Of a DNA stretch of 64,000 bases, positions 36,193 through 45,640 are shown piece by piece. The translations under genes were made by a program, and so were the position numbers. Within the stretch, counting starts at the first letter, position 1. Each line of letters begins with the position of its first letter. Source of the DNA: Enorma sp964624825 (GTDB lineage Bacteria; Actinomycetota; Coriobacteriia; Coriobacteriales; Coriobacteriaceae); NCBI GenBank assembly GCA_964624825.1, contig CAZUYD010000003.1:1-64000 (forward strand), given 5' to 3'. Below the pieces are notes generated by a model. The model saw only the letters and a list, made by a program, of their open reading frames with translations, was not told where the DNA came from and made no database searches.

Positions 36193-36891
36193 TTACGCGC
36201 CCGCGAAATAGCCCGTGAAGAGCCAAACGACTATGACCCCCTCGTGACAGACGATTTGGGCCCCATCCTCATCGACGACGTTTGAGATACCCAGATCGGA
36301 AAGCAAGGGCACGCGTTGCTGGTCGAGATTCCATCGCATCCCGCGTTCGGACACGATCGCCTCGAAAGAAAGCGGCACGAAAGAGAGCCGGCGTGCCGTC
36401 TCATCCCTGAAGGTCCAGAACTCCCCCGCCTTGAGGATGCGCGCAACGAAACCGTCCTCGATAATCTCGACCTGTCCATCCCAGCTGGCAAGGCGTCCCA
36501 GAACGGCAAGCGCATGATCGGGATTGCCACCCGAAAAACAGGTCACGCGAACCGTCGCCGTCGGCCACCGATGCGCGATCTCGGAAAGCGCGAGGCCAAG
36601 ATCGGTCTCGTCCTTATGGGGGTCGTATCGGATCACCTCGAACCCGCCGACAGAGATTGGCGATGCCTCCGCCCGCGCGACCGCGCGCACTCCTTCCCCG
36701 CTGACCGAGTCGGCATCGCCGCAGAACAGATCACAGCTCATGCCGGCCGAGCGCGCCGCATCAAGACCCCGATCGACCGCAACGACCGCATCGCAGCCCG
36801 CAGCAGCATAGCGGATTGTCTCGGCAGATGACGGCTCGGGCGAACCCCCCACCAAGAGAATCGTTGCAACCGTGTTCCCCTCGTTCAACAT
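36193..36891 (-). CDS. Thiamine pyrophosphokinase
   Basis: It transfers pyrophosphate from ATP to thiamine to make thiamine diphosphate. The family pattern is visible: ILLVGGSP near the start, AVDRGLDAA, LFCGDADSVSGEG (the metal-binding Asp motif), RYDPHKDETDLGLAL, SGGNPDHALAVL, and a C-terminal thiamine-binding beta-sandwich. Start 36891 lies seven bases after the HAD stop with no clear ribosome site, suggesting coupling; an overlapping ATG at 36918 is possible. The 232-residue length is normal. Confidence 0.9.
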   Translation of the reverse strand: MLNEGNTVATILLVGGSPEPSSAETIRYAAAGCDAVVAVDRGLDAARSAGMSCDLFCGDADSVSGEGVRAVARAEASPISVGGFEVIRYDPHKDETDLGLALSEIAHRWPTATVRVTCFSGGNPDHALAVLGRLASWDGQVEIIEDGFVARILKAGEFWTFRDETARRLSFVPLSFEAIVSERGMRWNLDQQRVPLLSDLGISNVVDEDGAQIVCHEGVIVVWLFTGYFAGA

Positions 36892-36898
36892 CGGTAGC

Positions 36899-37594
36899 CT
36901 AGTTTGAGCCGTATCCATAAACCCTATCGAGCGACAGCTCGTCAAAGGAATCGATCGCGATGGTTGCAAGGGCGCGCACGTCGTCGCGCTTGCCGCGCCC
37001 ATGCGGATCGAAGATGCCCACGGTGCGATATCCCGCCTTGCCCGCGCTCCTCAAGCCGAATGGGGCGTCTTCGAACACCCACACGGCTTCGCGCGGGGGT
37101 ACCGCAATGCCGGCCGCATCGGCGACGCGCTCGCGCGCTACATCGTATACATCGGGGAAATCCTTGGACCTTCCCGCCATCTCGGTTGTCACGATCACGG
37201 AAAAGAAATGCTCGAGGTCGTTTGCGGCAAGACCGGCGCGCACCAGATACTCGGGCGTGGAGGTTGCGATACCCAAGGGGATGCCCGCCGCGGACGCCGC
37301 TTCGAGAAAGGCACGAACGCCGGAACGCGAGCGAATGTTCATGCGATATTCCTCGAAGATTATTGCGTCCAGACGCGCATATACCTCCGCATCAGATTCC
37401 CCGATACCCCAGTGCTCGTGATACGCCCGGCATTCATCCTCTATCGAAAGCGATTCAAACTGCGCAAAGTCATCTGGCGTCGTCTCGATACCATACGTTG
37501 CAAGCAACTTCGTCTGAGACGTCAACCACGCCCCCATGGAATCGAGGACAGTTCCATCGCAGTCGAAAATAAAAAGCGGAGGCTGGGGCATCAT
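36899..37594 (-). CDS. HAD-superfamily hydrolase (phosphoglycolate/beta-phosphoglucomutase-like)
   Basis: Motif I FDCDGTVLDS near the N-terminus, motif II IATSTP, motif III Lys in MAGRSKDFPDVY and motif IV VFEDAPFGLRSA define a HAD phosphatase with an alpha-helical cap. The substrate is unknown; beta-phosphoglucomutase-like and phosphoglycolate phosphatase-like relatives share these motifs. The start at 37594 (or 37591) follows AAAGG; a much longer upstream frame is Arg/Trp-rich and unlikely. It is coupled to the downstream thiamine pyrophosphokinase. Confidence 0.85.
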   Translation of the reverse strand: MMPQPPLFIFDCDGTVLDSMGAWLTSQTKLLATYGIETTPDDFAQFESLSIEDECRAYHEHWGIGESDAEVYARLDAIIFEEYRMNIRSRSGVRAFLEAASAAGIPLGIATSTPEYLVRAGLAANDLEHFFSVIVTTEMAGRSKDFPDVYDVARERVADAAGIAVPPREAVWVFEDAPFGLRSAGKAGYRTVGIFDPHGRGKRDDVRALATIAIDSFDELSLDRVYGYGSN

Positions 37595-38113
37595 CGCACC
37601 TTTCATCGTCAAAAGCCAGCGTTCGGTGCGCACGCCCGAACGCTGCAATCGTAGCAGAGTCCATGCGCGCCGGGTATACCACCATCGTCGTTGACGAGCT
37701 CCCCATCCCCAACGGCCGTGCCGCACCGTGTAGGCTGCACATCCTGCACGGTGCGCACGCAATAACCTAGCTCCCGCAGCTCGGCACTTCGGCATCAACG
37801 CAACAACCCCGACGCCCTTAAGGGGTCTGCTGCGCAAGGCTGCTCGCCTGTCTTAGGCTATAGCGACCGCCCGAGCACGATGCGAGCCGCATGGTTTTTC
37901 GCGCGCCCGCGAACCAATCTTCACCATATCTTGCGTTGCTGAAAACACGCTTCGCACTCGATGGTATCCTTATGAGGTCCAGGTTCCACTTGTGTCCCGC
38001 TCGTGGAACGCAGCCGATGGTACGCTCGAGCAAACACGCATGACGCTTCGGAACCCGTGACGATGCCTAACGGATGGTGACGTTACGTCACACGGATGAT
38101 TGGGAGCGCGCGC
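37595..38113. other. Divergent intergenic region between HAD gene and glgB
   Basis: About 520 bp contain a possible hairpin GCACCGTG...CACGGTGC near 37725-37760 and a perfect dyad at 38077-38091 just before glgB. No coding sequence is convincing. Confidence 0.5.
38077..38091. promoter_or_regulatory. Perfect dyad immediately upstream of glgB
   Basis: GTGACGTTACGTCAC is a perfect 15-bp dyad (7-bp arms around one base), centred about 30 bp before the glgB ATG, in the place of an operator. Confidence 0.45.
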
Positions 38114-40573
38114 ATGAAGAGTGACGAGATTTCCAAACAGGAACACGTCGGCGGCAAGACCCACCACACAAACCCCGCACCCGGTCTCATCATTACCGAG
38201 AACGACATATATATGTTCGCGAACGGCACGTGGCAACGCAGCTGGGAAAAGCTCGGCGCGCACCCGGACGTCCAGCACGACGCAACCGGTTGGCATTTTG
38301 CCGTCTGGGCGCCCGACGTTCGCTCGGTGCACGTCGTTGGCGACTTCAACAGGTGGGACGCAACCGCAACGCCCCTCGCGCAGATTGCGTCGAGCGGCAT
38401 CTGGCAAGGGTTCGCGCCTGGTCTTAGCACGGGCGATCTCTATAAGTACGTCATCGAAACGCAGGACGGGCGCTTGCTCTACAAGGCGGACCCGTATGGA
38501 TTCTATGCCGAGCAAGCACCGGGCACCGCATCGCGCCTGATGGACATCACCGGATACGCTTGGAACGATGACGACTGGCTCAAGAACCGCTGCGAGCACA
38601 ACCATATGGAGCGCCCGCTCAACATCTACGAGGTGCACCTTGGCTCATGGAAGCGCCACGGCAACGAACCGCAGGGCGAGCCGGATGAGCACGGCAACTA
38701 TCCTGGCCCGGGCGACCCGTTCCCCGCGCAGCGCGGCACCTACTACACCTATGACGACCTCTCGAGCGAGCTCGTGGACTATGTGCGCAACATGGGATAC
38801 ACGCATATCGAGATCATGCCCCTTATGGAACATCCCTTCGATGGCTCCTGGGGCTACCAGCCCACGGGATACTATGCCGCAACCTCCCGCTATGGCACCC
38901 CGCAGCAACTCATGCATTTTGTCGATGCGTGCCACCAAGCCGGCATCGGCGTGATCTTTGACTGGGTGCCCGGCGGCTTCTGCGCGAACGACGAGGGCCT
39001 CGCCCTCTTTAACGGGAGCATGCTCTTCGAGCGCGAGATCCACCCGAACTGGGGCACGCATAAGTTCGACTTCGGCCGCGGAGAGGTTCGCAGCTTCCTG
39101 GTATCGAACGTGCTGTTCTGGATCGAGAACTTCCATGTGGACGGCATCCGCATGGATGGCGTGTCGAGCATGCTGTACCTGAACTTCGGCGTGGACGATC
39201 CCGGCCAGAAGAAGTTCAACAAATATGGCACCGAAGAGGATCTTGATGCGTCCGCATTCATCCGTCAGGTCAACAGCGCGGTGGGACGCGAGTTCCCCGA
39301 CGTCATGATGATCGCTGAGGAATCGACCGCCTGGCCGCTGGTGACCTACCCACCCGAGGAAGGGGGCTTGGGCTTCCATTACAAGTGGGACATGGGCTGG
39401 ATGAACGATACCCTGCACTACATGCAGACCGATTTCCCATGGCGCCCGGGCAACCATCGCATGCTCACGTTCTCGCTCATGTATGCCTTCAATGAGAACT
39501 TCATCCTACCGCTCAGCCACGATGAGGTGGTAAACGGCAAGTGCTCGCTTATGGGTCGCATGCCAGGCGACTGGTGGCGCCAGTTCGCCGGCCTCCGTAC
39601 GCTCGCCTTCTATCAGATGGCGCATCCCGGCGCGCAGCTCTCCTTCATGGGAGACGAGATCGCTGAGTTCATCGAGTGGCGCTACTACGAATCCATCGAG
39701 TGGTTCCTCACCGAGCAATACGCCACGCATGCGCGCCATCAGCAGTTCGTTCGGGCACTGAACCACCTCTATCTCGACGAGCCGGCATTCTGGGAGCGCG
39801 GCTATACGGAGGACGGGTTCTCATGGATTGACGCGGACAATGCGCAGCAGTCCATCATCACCTTCGTGCGCAAGGGCGAAGACCCCGCGAACGACCTCGT
39901 CGTCGCAATCAACTTCGACCCGGCCTCGTATGAGAGCTTCCATCTGGGCGTACCGCGCGAGGGCGAATGGAAAGTCATCTTCAACTCGGACGACCCCGAG
40001 TACGGCGGCAGCGGCTATACCGATAACGAAAGCTACATGAGCGTCCCCTATCCCTGGAACGGACGGGAGAACTCGTTGACCGTGGCGCTTCCCGGGCTTG
40101 CCGGCCTGGTCTTGAAGCGCGTGGGGTCGAGTTCCTTTGTGCCCCCTGCGCCTAAGCGCCGCATCAATGCACACGATGTCGCCCCGATCACCGACCCAAG
40201 CACCAAACCTGCACCGGCGAAGAAGACGGCGAAGCGCTCGAGCGCCGTGAAAGCAGATGACGAAGGGAGACCTGCCGCGACGACCAGCACCACGAAGCGC
40301 GCGACCGCGAAGGCGAAAAAACCTGCCCCGAGCGGCAAGCCCAGTGCAGCAAAGAAATCGACGACGGCAAAGGCTGCAACAACAAAATCCGCCAAGAAGA
40401 CGAAAAGCACCGCGAAGGCCGAAGCGGCCACGGGCGAAAAGAAGGCCGCGACGAAGCCTTCACCTGCTGCGACGGAGAAGAAATCATCGACGCGCGGCGC
40501 GAAGCAGCCCGGCGCGAAGACATCCGCGAAATCGAAGGCAACGAAAACATCCGCCTCGAAGACAAGCGAGTAA
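38114..40573 (+). CDS. glgB: 1,4-alpha-glucan branching enzyme with Lys/Ala-rich C-terminal tail
   Basis: It makes alpha-1,6 branches in glycogen. A CBM48 domain (WHFAVWAPDVRSVHVVGDFN) is followed by the GH13 barrel with nucleophile Asp in DGIRMDGVSSM, acid Glu in MMIAEEST and Asp in SHDEVVNGK. In region I the usual His of DWVPxHF is Gly288. ATG 38114 has GGGAG seven bases upstream; 38096 is an alternative. After the C-terminal beta domain (~residue 695), about 125 residues are almost only Lys, Ala, Thr, Ser and Pro, like histone H1 tails. It is the first gene of glgB-glgP-glgC-glgD-glgA. Confidence 0.96.
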   Translation: MKSDEISKQEHVGGKTHHTNPAPGLIITENDIYMFANGTWQRSWEKLGAHPDVQHDATGWHFAVWAPDVRSVHVVGDFNRWDATATPLAQIASSGIWQGFAPGLSTGDLYKYVIETQDGRLLYKADPYGFYAEQAPGTASRLMDITGYAWNDDDWLKNRCEHNHMERPLNIYEVHLGSWKRHGNEPQGEPDEHGNYPGPGDPFPAQRGTYYTYDDLSSELVDYVRNMGYTHIEIMPLMEHPFDGSWGYQPTGYYAATSRYGTPQQLMHFVDACHQAGIGVIFDWVPGGFCANDEGLALFNGSMLFEREIHPNWGTHKFDFGRGEVRSFLVSNVLFWIENFHVDGIRMDGVSSMLYLNFGVDDPGQKKFNKYGTEEDLDASAFIRQVNSAVGREFPDVMMIAEESTAWPLVTYPPEEGGLGFHYKWDMGWMNDTLHYMQTDFPWRPGNHRMLTFSLMYAFNENFILPLSHDEVVNGKCSLMGRMPGDWWRQFAGLRTLAFYQMAHPGAQLSFMGDEIAEFIEWRYYESIEWFLTEQYATHARHQQFVRALNHLYLDEPAFWERGYTEDGFSWIDADNAQQSIITFVRKGEDPANDLVVAINFDPASYESFHLGVPREGEWKVIFNSDDPEYGGSGYTDNESYMSVPYPWNGRENSLTVALPGLAGLVLKRVGSSSFVPPAPKRRINAHDVAPITDPSTKPAPAKKTAKRSSAVKADDEGRPAATTSTTKRATAKAKKPAPSGKPSAAKKSTTAKAATTKSAKKTKSTAKAEAATGEKKAATKPSPAATEKKSSTRGAKQPGAKTSAKSKATKTSASKTSE

Positions 40574-40632
40574 TCACGCGCAGGATTATACTTAGATGCG
40601 GGTATGCACCCGAAACACATGGAAAGGACCGC

Positions 40633-43059
40633 ATGGATACGATTTTTGAAAACAAAGAGGACTTCAAGGAGCAATATCTATCATCGCTTATGTCGCTCTC
40701 GGGAAAACCGTTTGAACATACGAGCGACCTCGACCGCTTCCAGGCGCTCGCCAGGCTCATCGCAAGCAGGTCCCGCGCCATTCAAACCGAAACCGAGAAG
40801 CGGGTTCGCGCAACCGACCAAAAGCGCGTGTATTACTTCTCCATCGAATTTCTCATCGGCCGGCTACTCGATAACTACCTAATCAACCTGGGCGCACGCG
40901 ATATGGTCGAAGAGGCGCTTGCCGATCTGGATGTCAAACTTGATGATTTGGAAGCGCTCGAACCCGATCCAGCGCTCGGCAACGGGGGCTTGGGGCGCTT
41001 GGCGGCCTGCTTCCTCGACTCCATGGCGCACGAGGGAATCGCTGGCTACGGCAACGGCATGCGGTATCGCTATGGCCTCTTCAAGCAGGAGATCGTGAAC
41101 GGCATCCAGCACGAGACCACCGACGAATGGCTTTCCCGTGGGTACCCCTGGGAGGTGCGCCGCCCCGACAAGGCGGTGCGCATCGGCTTTGGTGGCCGCG
41201 TGGAGCAGTACGAACGCGACGGGCGCATGTTCTTCCGCACCGTAGACACCAACGACGTCCTCGCCGTCCCCTACGACATCCCCGTCGTGGGATACGGCGG
41301 AAAGACCGTCAACAAGCTGCGCGTATGGAGTGCGGAGCCCGTCGAGGAGGTCTTCGACCTCGATGCGTTCAACCGGGGTGACTACGCCGCCGCAAGCAAG
41401 CACCGCGCTGAAGCCGAGGCGATCAGCGCCATTCTCTACCCGAACGACGCCGGCGAGCACGGACGCTTGCTGCGCCTTAAGCAGGAGTACCTCTTCGTGT
41501 CCGCCGGCATCTCGAGCGTGCTCGACACGTTCCGCACCGAGCACGGCAGCGATTGGCAGCTTCTGCCGAACTATGTCGCCATCCACACGAACGACACGCA
41601 CCCTGCTATGTGCGGACCTGAGCTCATGCGCGTTCTCATCGACGAAGAGGGGCTTGAGTGGGATGAGGCCTGGGACATCACCACGAAGACCATTTCCTAC
41701 ACCAACCACACCATCCTGCCCGAGGCGCTCGAGAAATGGCCGATCGATACCTTCTCCAAGCTGCTCCCCCGCCTCTATATGATCATCGAAGAGATCAGCC
41801 GCCGCTGGCGCGACGGCTTCGACCGGAGCGCGCCCGACTGGCAAGATCGCCTGCGCAACACCGCCGTTCTCTGGGATGGGCAGGTGCGCATGGCGAACCT
41901 CTCCGTTATCTGCGGTCACTCGGTCAACGGCGTGGCCAAGCTCCATACCGACATCCTCAAGCGCGAGACCTTAAAGGACTTCTACGCACTCACGCCGGAG
42001 AAGTTCAACAACAAGACGAACGGCATCTCGCACCGCCGCTTCCTTGCCGAGGCAAACCCTGCCTACGCGAAGCTCATCACCGACGCAATCGGCACCGGCT
42101 GGCTCGACGATGCCTCGGAGCTCTCGAAGCTTGCTGAGTTTGAGAGCGACCCGGCGTTCCTTGAGCAGGTGGGCGCAGCCAAGCGCGCGAACAAGGTGCG
42201 CCTCGCCAACTATGTGCAGCGCGAACACGGGCTCACCATCGATCCCGACACCATCTTCGACGTCCAGGTGAAGCGCTTCCATGCGTACAAGCGCCAGCTG
42301 CTCAACATCTTCAAGGTGATGGACATCTATAACCGCCGCCTGGCCGATCCCAACTTCCGCGTCGCGCCCACAACGTTCATCTTCTCGGGCAAGGCGGCCT
42401 CGAGCTACACGTTCGCCAAGGAGACGATTCGTCTCATCAACTCGGTGGCAGACGTGGTGAATAACGACGATCGCGTCAACTCGGTCATGAAGGTCTGCTT
42501 CATCCCGAACTTCCGCGTCTCAAACGCCCAGATCATCTACCCTGCCGCAGAGATCTCCGAGCAGATCTCGACGGCGGGCATGGAGGCATCGGGCACCTCG
42601 AACATGAAACTCATGATGAACGGCGCCATCACCCTCGGCACGATGGATGGCGCGAACATCGAGATCGTGAACCTGGCCGGTGAAGAGAACGAGAAGATCT
42701 TCGGCCTCACCGCGCCCGAGGTTGACGAACTCCGCGCGAGCGGCATGCATTTCGCTTGGGACATGTACTCAAACGATCCCGATCGCCTCGGCCGCATCAT
42801 CGACGAGCTGACCGACAACACGTTCGCCCGGCTCTCCGGCGACTTCGAGAGCATTCGCCACGAAATCATGCTTAACAACGACCATGACCTCGTTATGAAG
42901 GATTTCCACTCGTACGTGGATGCCTGGGAAGAGCTCACCGCGAGCTACAGCGACCACGAAGATTGGAATCGCAGGGCACTTCACAACACCGCAAGCTCGG
43001 GATGGTTCGCAAGCGACCGCACCATCCGCGAGTATCGCGACGAGATCTGGGGAGCGTGA
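40633..43059 (+). CDS. glgP: Glycogen/maltodextrin phosphorylase
   Basis: It releases glucose-1-phosphate from glycogen ends. The 808-residue protein is full length. The pyridoxal-phosphate Lys is in EASGTSNMKLMMNG, with GTMDGANIEI following. The N-terminal half has ALGNGGLGRLAACFLDS and the NHTILPEALEKWP active-site segment. It begins 60 bp after glgB with GGAAAGG upstream. It lies in the same transcript as the synthesis genes, so storage and release are probably balanced by allostery rather than by separate promoters. Confidence 0.97.
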   Translation: MDTIFENKEDFKEQYLSSLMSLSGKPFEHTSDLDRFQALARLIASRSRAIQTETEKRVRATDQKRVYYFSIEFLIGRLLDNYLINLGARDMVEEALADLDVKLDDLEALEPDPALGNGGLGRLAACFLDSMAHEGIAGYGNGMRYRYGLFKQEIVNGIQHETTDEWLSRGYPWEVRRPDKAVRIGFGGRVEQYERDGRMFFRTVDTNDVLAVPYDIPVVGYGGKTVNKLRVWSAEPVEEVFDLDAFNRGDYAAASKHRAEAEAISAILYPNDAGEHGRLLRLKQEYLFVSAGISSVLDTFRTEHGSDWQLLPNYVAIHTNDTHPAMCGPELMRVLIDEEGLEWDEAWDITTKTISYTNHTILPEALEKWPIDTFSKLLPRLYMIIEEISRRWRDGFDRSAPDWQDRLRNTAVLWDGQVRMANLSVICGHSVNGVAKLHTDILKRETLKDFYALTPEKFNNKTNGISHRRFLAEANPAYAKLITDAIGTGWLDDASELSKLAEFESDPAFLEQVGAAKRANKVRLANYVQREHGLTIDPDTIFDVQVKRFHAYKRQLLNIFKVMDIYNRRLADPNFRVAPTTFIFSGKAASSYTFAKETIRLINSVADVVNNDDRVNSVMKVCFIPNFRVSNAQIIYPAAEISEQISTAGMEASGTSNMKLMMNGAITLGTMDGANIEIVNLAGEENEKIFGLTAPEVDELRASGMHFAWDMYSNDPDRLGRIIDELTDNTFARLSGDFESIRHEIMLNNDHDLVMKDFHSYVDAWEELTASYSDHEDWNRRALHNTASSGWFASDRTIREYRDEIWGA

Positions 43060-43155
43060 TGCCCAGGCCGGAACACAACAGGTGATTAGGGTTCCCCGTG
43101 GCCAATAAACACGGGACGGGAAGGATTTGGCGTAGCTGATTGAAGGAGAGACTTG

Positions 43156-44301
43156 ATGAGCAAAAAAGAATGCATCGCTATGCTCCTTGCGGGAGGACAG
43201 GGCAGCCGACTCGGCGCACTCACCTCGAAGATTGCCAAACCCGCCGTTTCTTTTGGCGGCAAGTATCGCATCATCGACTTCACCCTATCGAACTGTGCGA
43301 ACTCGGGCATCGATACGGTGGGTGTGCTGACCCAGTACCGCCCCTACCAGCTGCACGCGTATCTTGGTTCGGGTAGTGCATGGGATCTTGACGAGCTGGG
43401 CGGCGGGGTGTCCATCCTGCCTCCGTACGCCACCCAAGAAGGTGGCGCCTGGTATGCGGGCACGGCGGACGCGGTGACGCAGAACCTCGATTACATAAAA
43501 ATGCACGACCCCGAGTACGTGCTGATCCTCTCGGGCGATGCACTCTATCGCATGGATTATCGCGCCATGCTGGACTCCCACATCGAGCGCAACGCAGACC
43601 TCACGGTGGCCGTCATGCCCGTGCCGTGGGAGGAAGCGAGCCGCTTCGGCATCCTAACCGCCGATGAGGACGGACGCATCACCAAGTTCACCGAGAAGCC
43701 CGACAAGCCCGATTCCAACCTGGCCTCGATGGGCATCTACATCTTCACCGCCGACTTCCTCATCAAGACGCTCGAAGAGGATGCGACCGACCCCCGTTCG
43801 AGCCATGACTTCGGCAGCGATATCATCCCAGGCGCCCTTGCAGACGGCAAGAACCTCTATGTCCACGAGTTCCATGGGTTCTGGCGCGATGTGGGCACTA
43901 TTGCGAGCTACCACGAGACCTCGATGGACTTGCTCGGTTCCGACCCCGCGTTCGATCTGTTTGACAAGGAAACGCCGGTCATGAGCAATGATGTCACGCG
44001 GCCGCCGCACTACATCGGCCCCGACGGGCACGTGGACGACTGCCTCATCTCGAACGGCTGCAAGATCATGGGCACCGTGCGCCACTCCATCATCTCCACC
44101 GATTCGGTCGTTGAGGAGCGTGCCGTAGTTGAGGATTCCGTGCTGCTGCCCGGCGCTGTGGTCAAGTGCGGCGCCTATGTGAACCGCGCAATTCTAGGCG
44201 AGAACTCCGTGGTCGAAGAGGGCGTGAAGCTCGGATCTGTTGACACGACGAAGGATACGGCGGTTGTTGGAAATGACGCCGTCATCGGGAAGGGGGAATG
44301 A
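43156..44301 (+). CDS. glgC: Glucose-1-phosphate adenylyltransferase (catalytic subunit)
   Basis: It makes ADP-glucose, the committed step of glycogen synthesis. AMLLAGGQGSRLGALT binds ATP, LSGDALYRMDY holds the catalytic Asp, and FTEKPDKPDSN is the glucose-phosphate segment. A C-terminal left-handed beta-helix follows. GGAGAGACTTG precedes ATG 43156. At 381 residues it is typical. The partner glgD follows after four bases. Confidence 0.97.
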   Translation: MSKKECIAMLLAGGQGSRLGALTSKIAKPAVSFGGKYRIIDFTLSNCANSGIDTVGVLTQYRPYQLHAYLGSGSAWDLDELGGGVSILPPYATQEGGAWYAGTADAVTQNLDYIKMHDPEYVLILSGDALYRMDYRAMLDSHIERNADLTVAVMPVPWEEASRFGILTADEDGRITKFTEKPDKPDSNLASMGIYIFTADFLIKTLEEDATDPRSSHDFGSDIIPGALADGKNLYVHEFHGFWRDVGTIASYHETSMDLLGSDPAFDLFDKETPVMSNDVTRPPHYIGPDGHVDDCLISNGCKIMGTVRHSIISTDSVVEERAVVEDSVLLPGAVVKCGAYVNRAILGENSVVEEGVKLGSVDTTKDTAVVGNDAVIGKGE

Positions 44302-44305
44302 ACCG

Positions 44306-45412
44306 ATGATGAACCATAAGGCCATCGGCTACATCACAGCGAACTACACCGCTGAAATCCAGGACATCTTGCTTGAGACCCGCCCGCTGGCAGCCGTTCC
44401 CTTCCTTGGGCGCTACCGCCTCATCGACTTTCCGCTCTCCAACATGTCGAACGCCGGCATCCGCACCGTCGGTTTGGTGATGCCGGGAAACTATCGCTCG
44501 ATCATCGACCATGTGGGACACGGGAAAGACTGGATGCTCGACCGCAAGAAGGGCGGTCTCTTCCCCGTCCCGGGCAACCCGTACGGCACCACGAAGCGCG
44601 GCATGCGCTTCCTCTTGCGCGACATCATCTCGAACAAGGAGCTCTTCCAGCGCGCCTCGACCCCCTATGTGGTCATGATGGGCTCGAACATCATCTTCAA
44701 CATCGACCTGAACGCCATCATCGACGCGCACGAGACGAGCGGCGCGGGCATCACGATGGTCTACGTGAAGGCTGAGCGCACGCAGACCGACTGCACCTCG
44801 CTCAACATCGGCGATGCCGGACGCATCCAGTCCATCAAGCAGGGCTGCGCCTATGGCGACAACAAGTTCTTGGACTGCTTCATCATCAACCGCGATCTGC
44901 TGCTGCAGATCATCGAGCGCTATCAGAGCGCCGACTACCTTGACCTTTTCGAGGCGATCGCGAATGAGTTTGCGCTCATCGATGTATGCAGCTATGAGTT
45001 CAAGGGTCTTGCGATGGGTCTCTTCAACGAAAAGACCTACTACGACCGCAGCATGGAGATTCTGAATCCAGACACCGCCGACAAGCTCTTCATGAAGGAG
45101 CGCCCGATTCGCACCAAGGCGCACGATGCACCGCCGGCCAAGTACTTCAGCGGCAGCATGGCCACCAATTCGCTCATCTCTGCCGGATGCGAGATCATGG
45201 GTACGGTGCGCAACTCCATCCTCGCCCGCGGCGTGATCGTCGAGAGCGGTGCGAGCATCACGAACAGCATCGTCATGCAATCGTGCACCATCAAGAGCGG
45301 AGCGCGCGTGGAGAACGCCATCATCGACAAGAACAACGTGGTGCCCCGGAACACCGAGTTGCGCGGAACCCCCGACTCGATCCTCGTCGTCGGGAAGAAC
45401 CAGATGTCGTAA
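44306..45412 (+). CDS. glgD: GlgD, regulatory-type subunit of ADP-glucose pyrophosphorylase
   Basis: GlgD resembles GlgC but lacks the GGxGxRL ATP loop; here the N-terminus is MNHKAIGYITANYTAEIQD, then GRYRLIDFPLSNMSN. In place of the catalytic GDALY the protein reads MMGSNIIFNID. In Gram-positives GlgC and GlgD form a mixed tetramer in which GlgD raises activity. AGGGGGAA precedes ATG 44306 (44309 alternative). The 368-residue length is normal. Confidence 0.95.
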   Translation: MMNHKAIGYITANYTAEIQDILLETRPLAAVPFLGRYRLIDFPLSNMSNAGIRTVGLVMPGNYRSIIDHVGHGKDWMLDRKKGGLFPVPGNPYGTTKRGMRFLLRDIISNKELFQRASTPYVVMMGSNIIFNIDLNAIIDAHETSGAGITMVYVKAERTQTDCTSLNIGDAGRIQSIKQGCAYGDNKFLDCFIINRDLLLQIIERYQSADYLDLFEAIANEFALIDVCSYEFKGLAMGLFNEKTYYDRSMEILNPDTADKLFMKERPIRTKAHDAPPAKYFSGSMATNSLISAGCEIMGTVRNSILARGVIVESGASITNSIVMQSCTIKSGARVENAIIDKNNVVPRNTELRGTPDSILVVGKNQMS

Positions 45413-45526
45413 GCGCTACCGCACAGCCAGGTCGCCGTGCAGCCATCTCGCATGCTCTGCATCTACACAACCGCATTGCCAACGCGTTGCAAGAAACGAC
45501 CTGATACGGTATGAGGTGTATTATGA

Positions 45527-45560
45527 AAGCCGTCGCCTGGGAACTTCCGGGCGGCGGCTT
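45527..45560 (+). terminator. Hairpin between glgD and glgA
   Basis: AAGCCGTCGCC and GGCGGCGGCTT form an 11-bp stem (one G-U) without a T-run. It may attenuate or stabilise the transcript between glgD and glgA; it is not a clear terminator. Confidence 0.4.
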
Positions 45561-45640
45561 ATGCGGAAGAGCGGGAGGAATGCGCTATCTGCGCTCCTTT
45601 GAACGCGCTTCGCATGCTACCAACAACGCTGGGAGACTTT

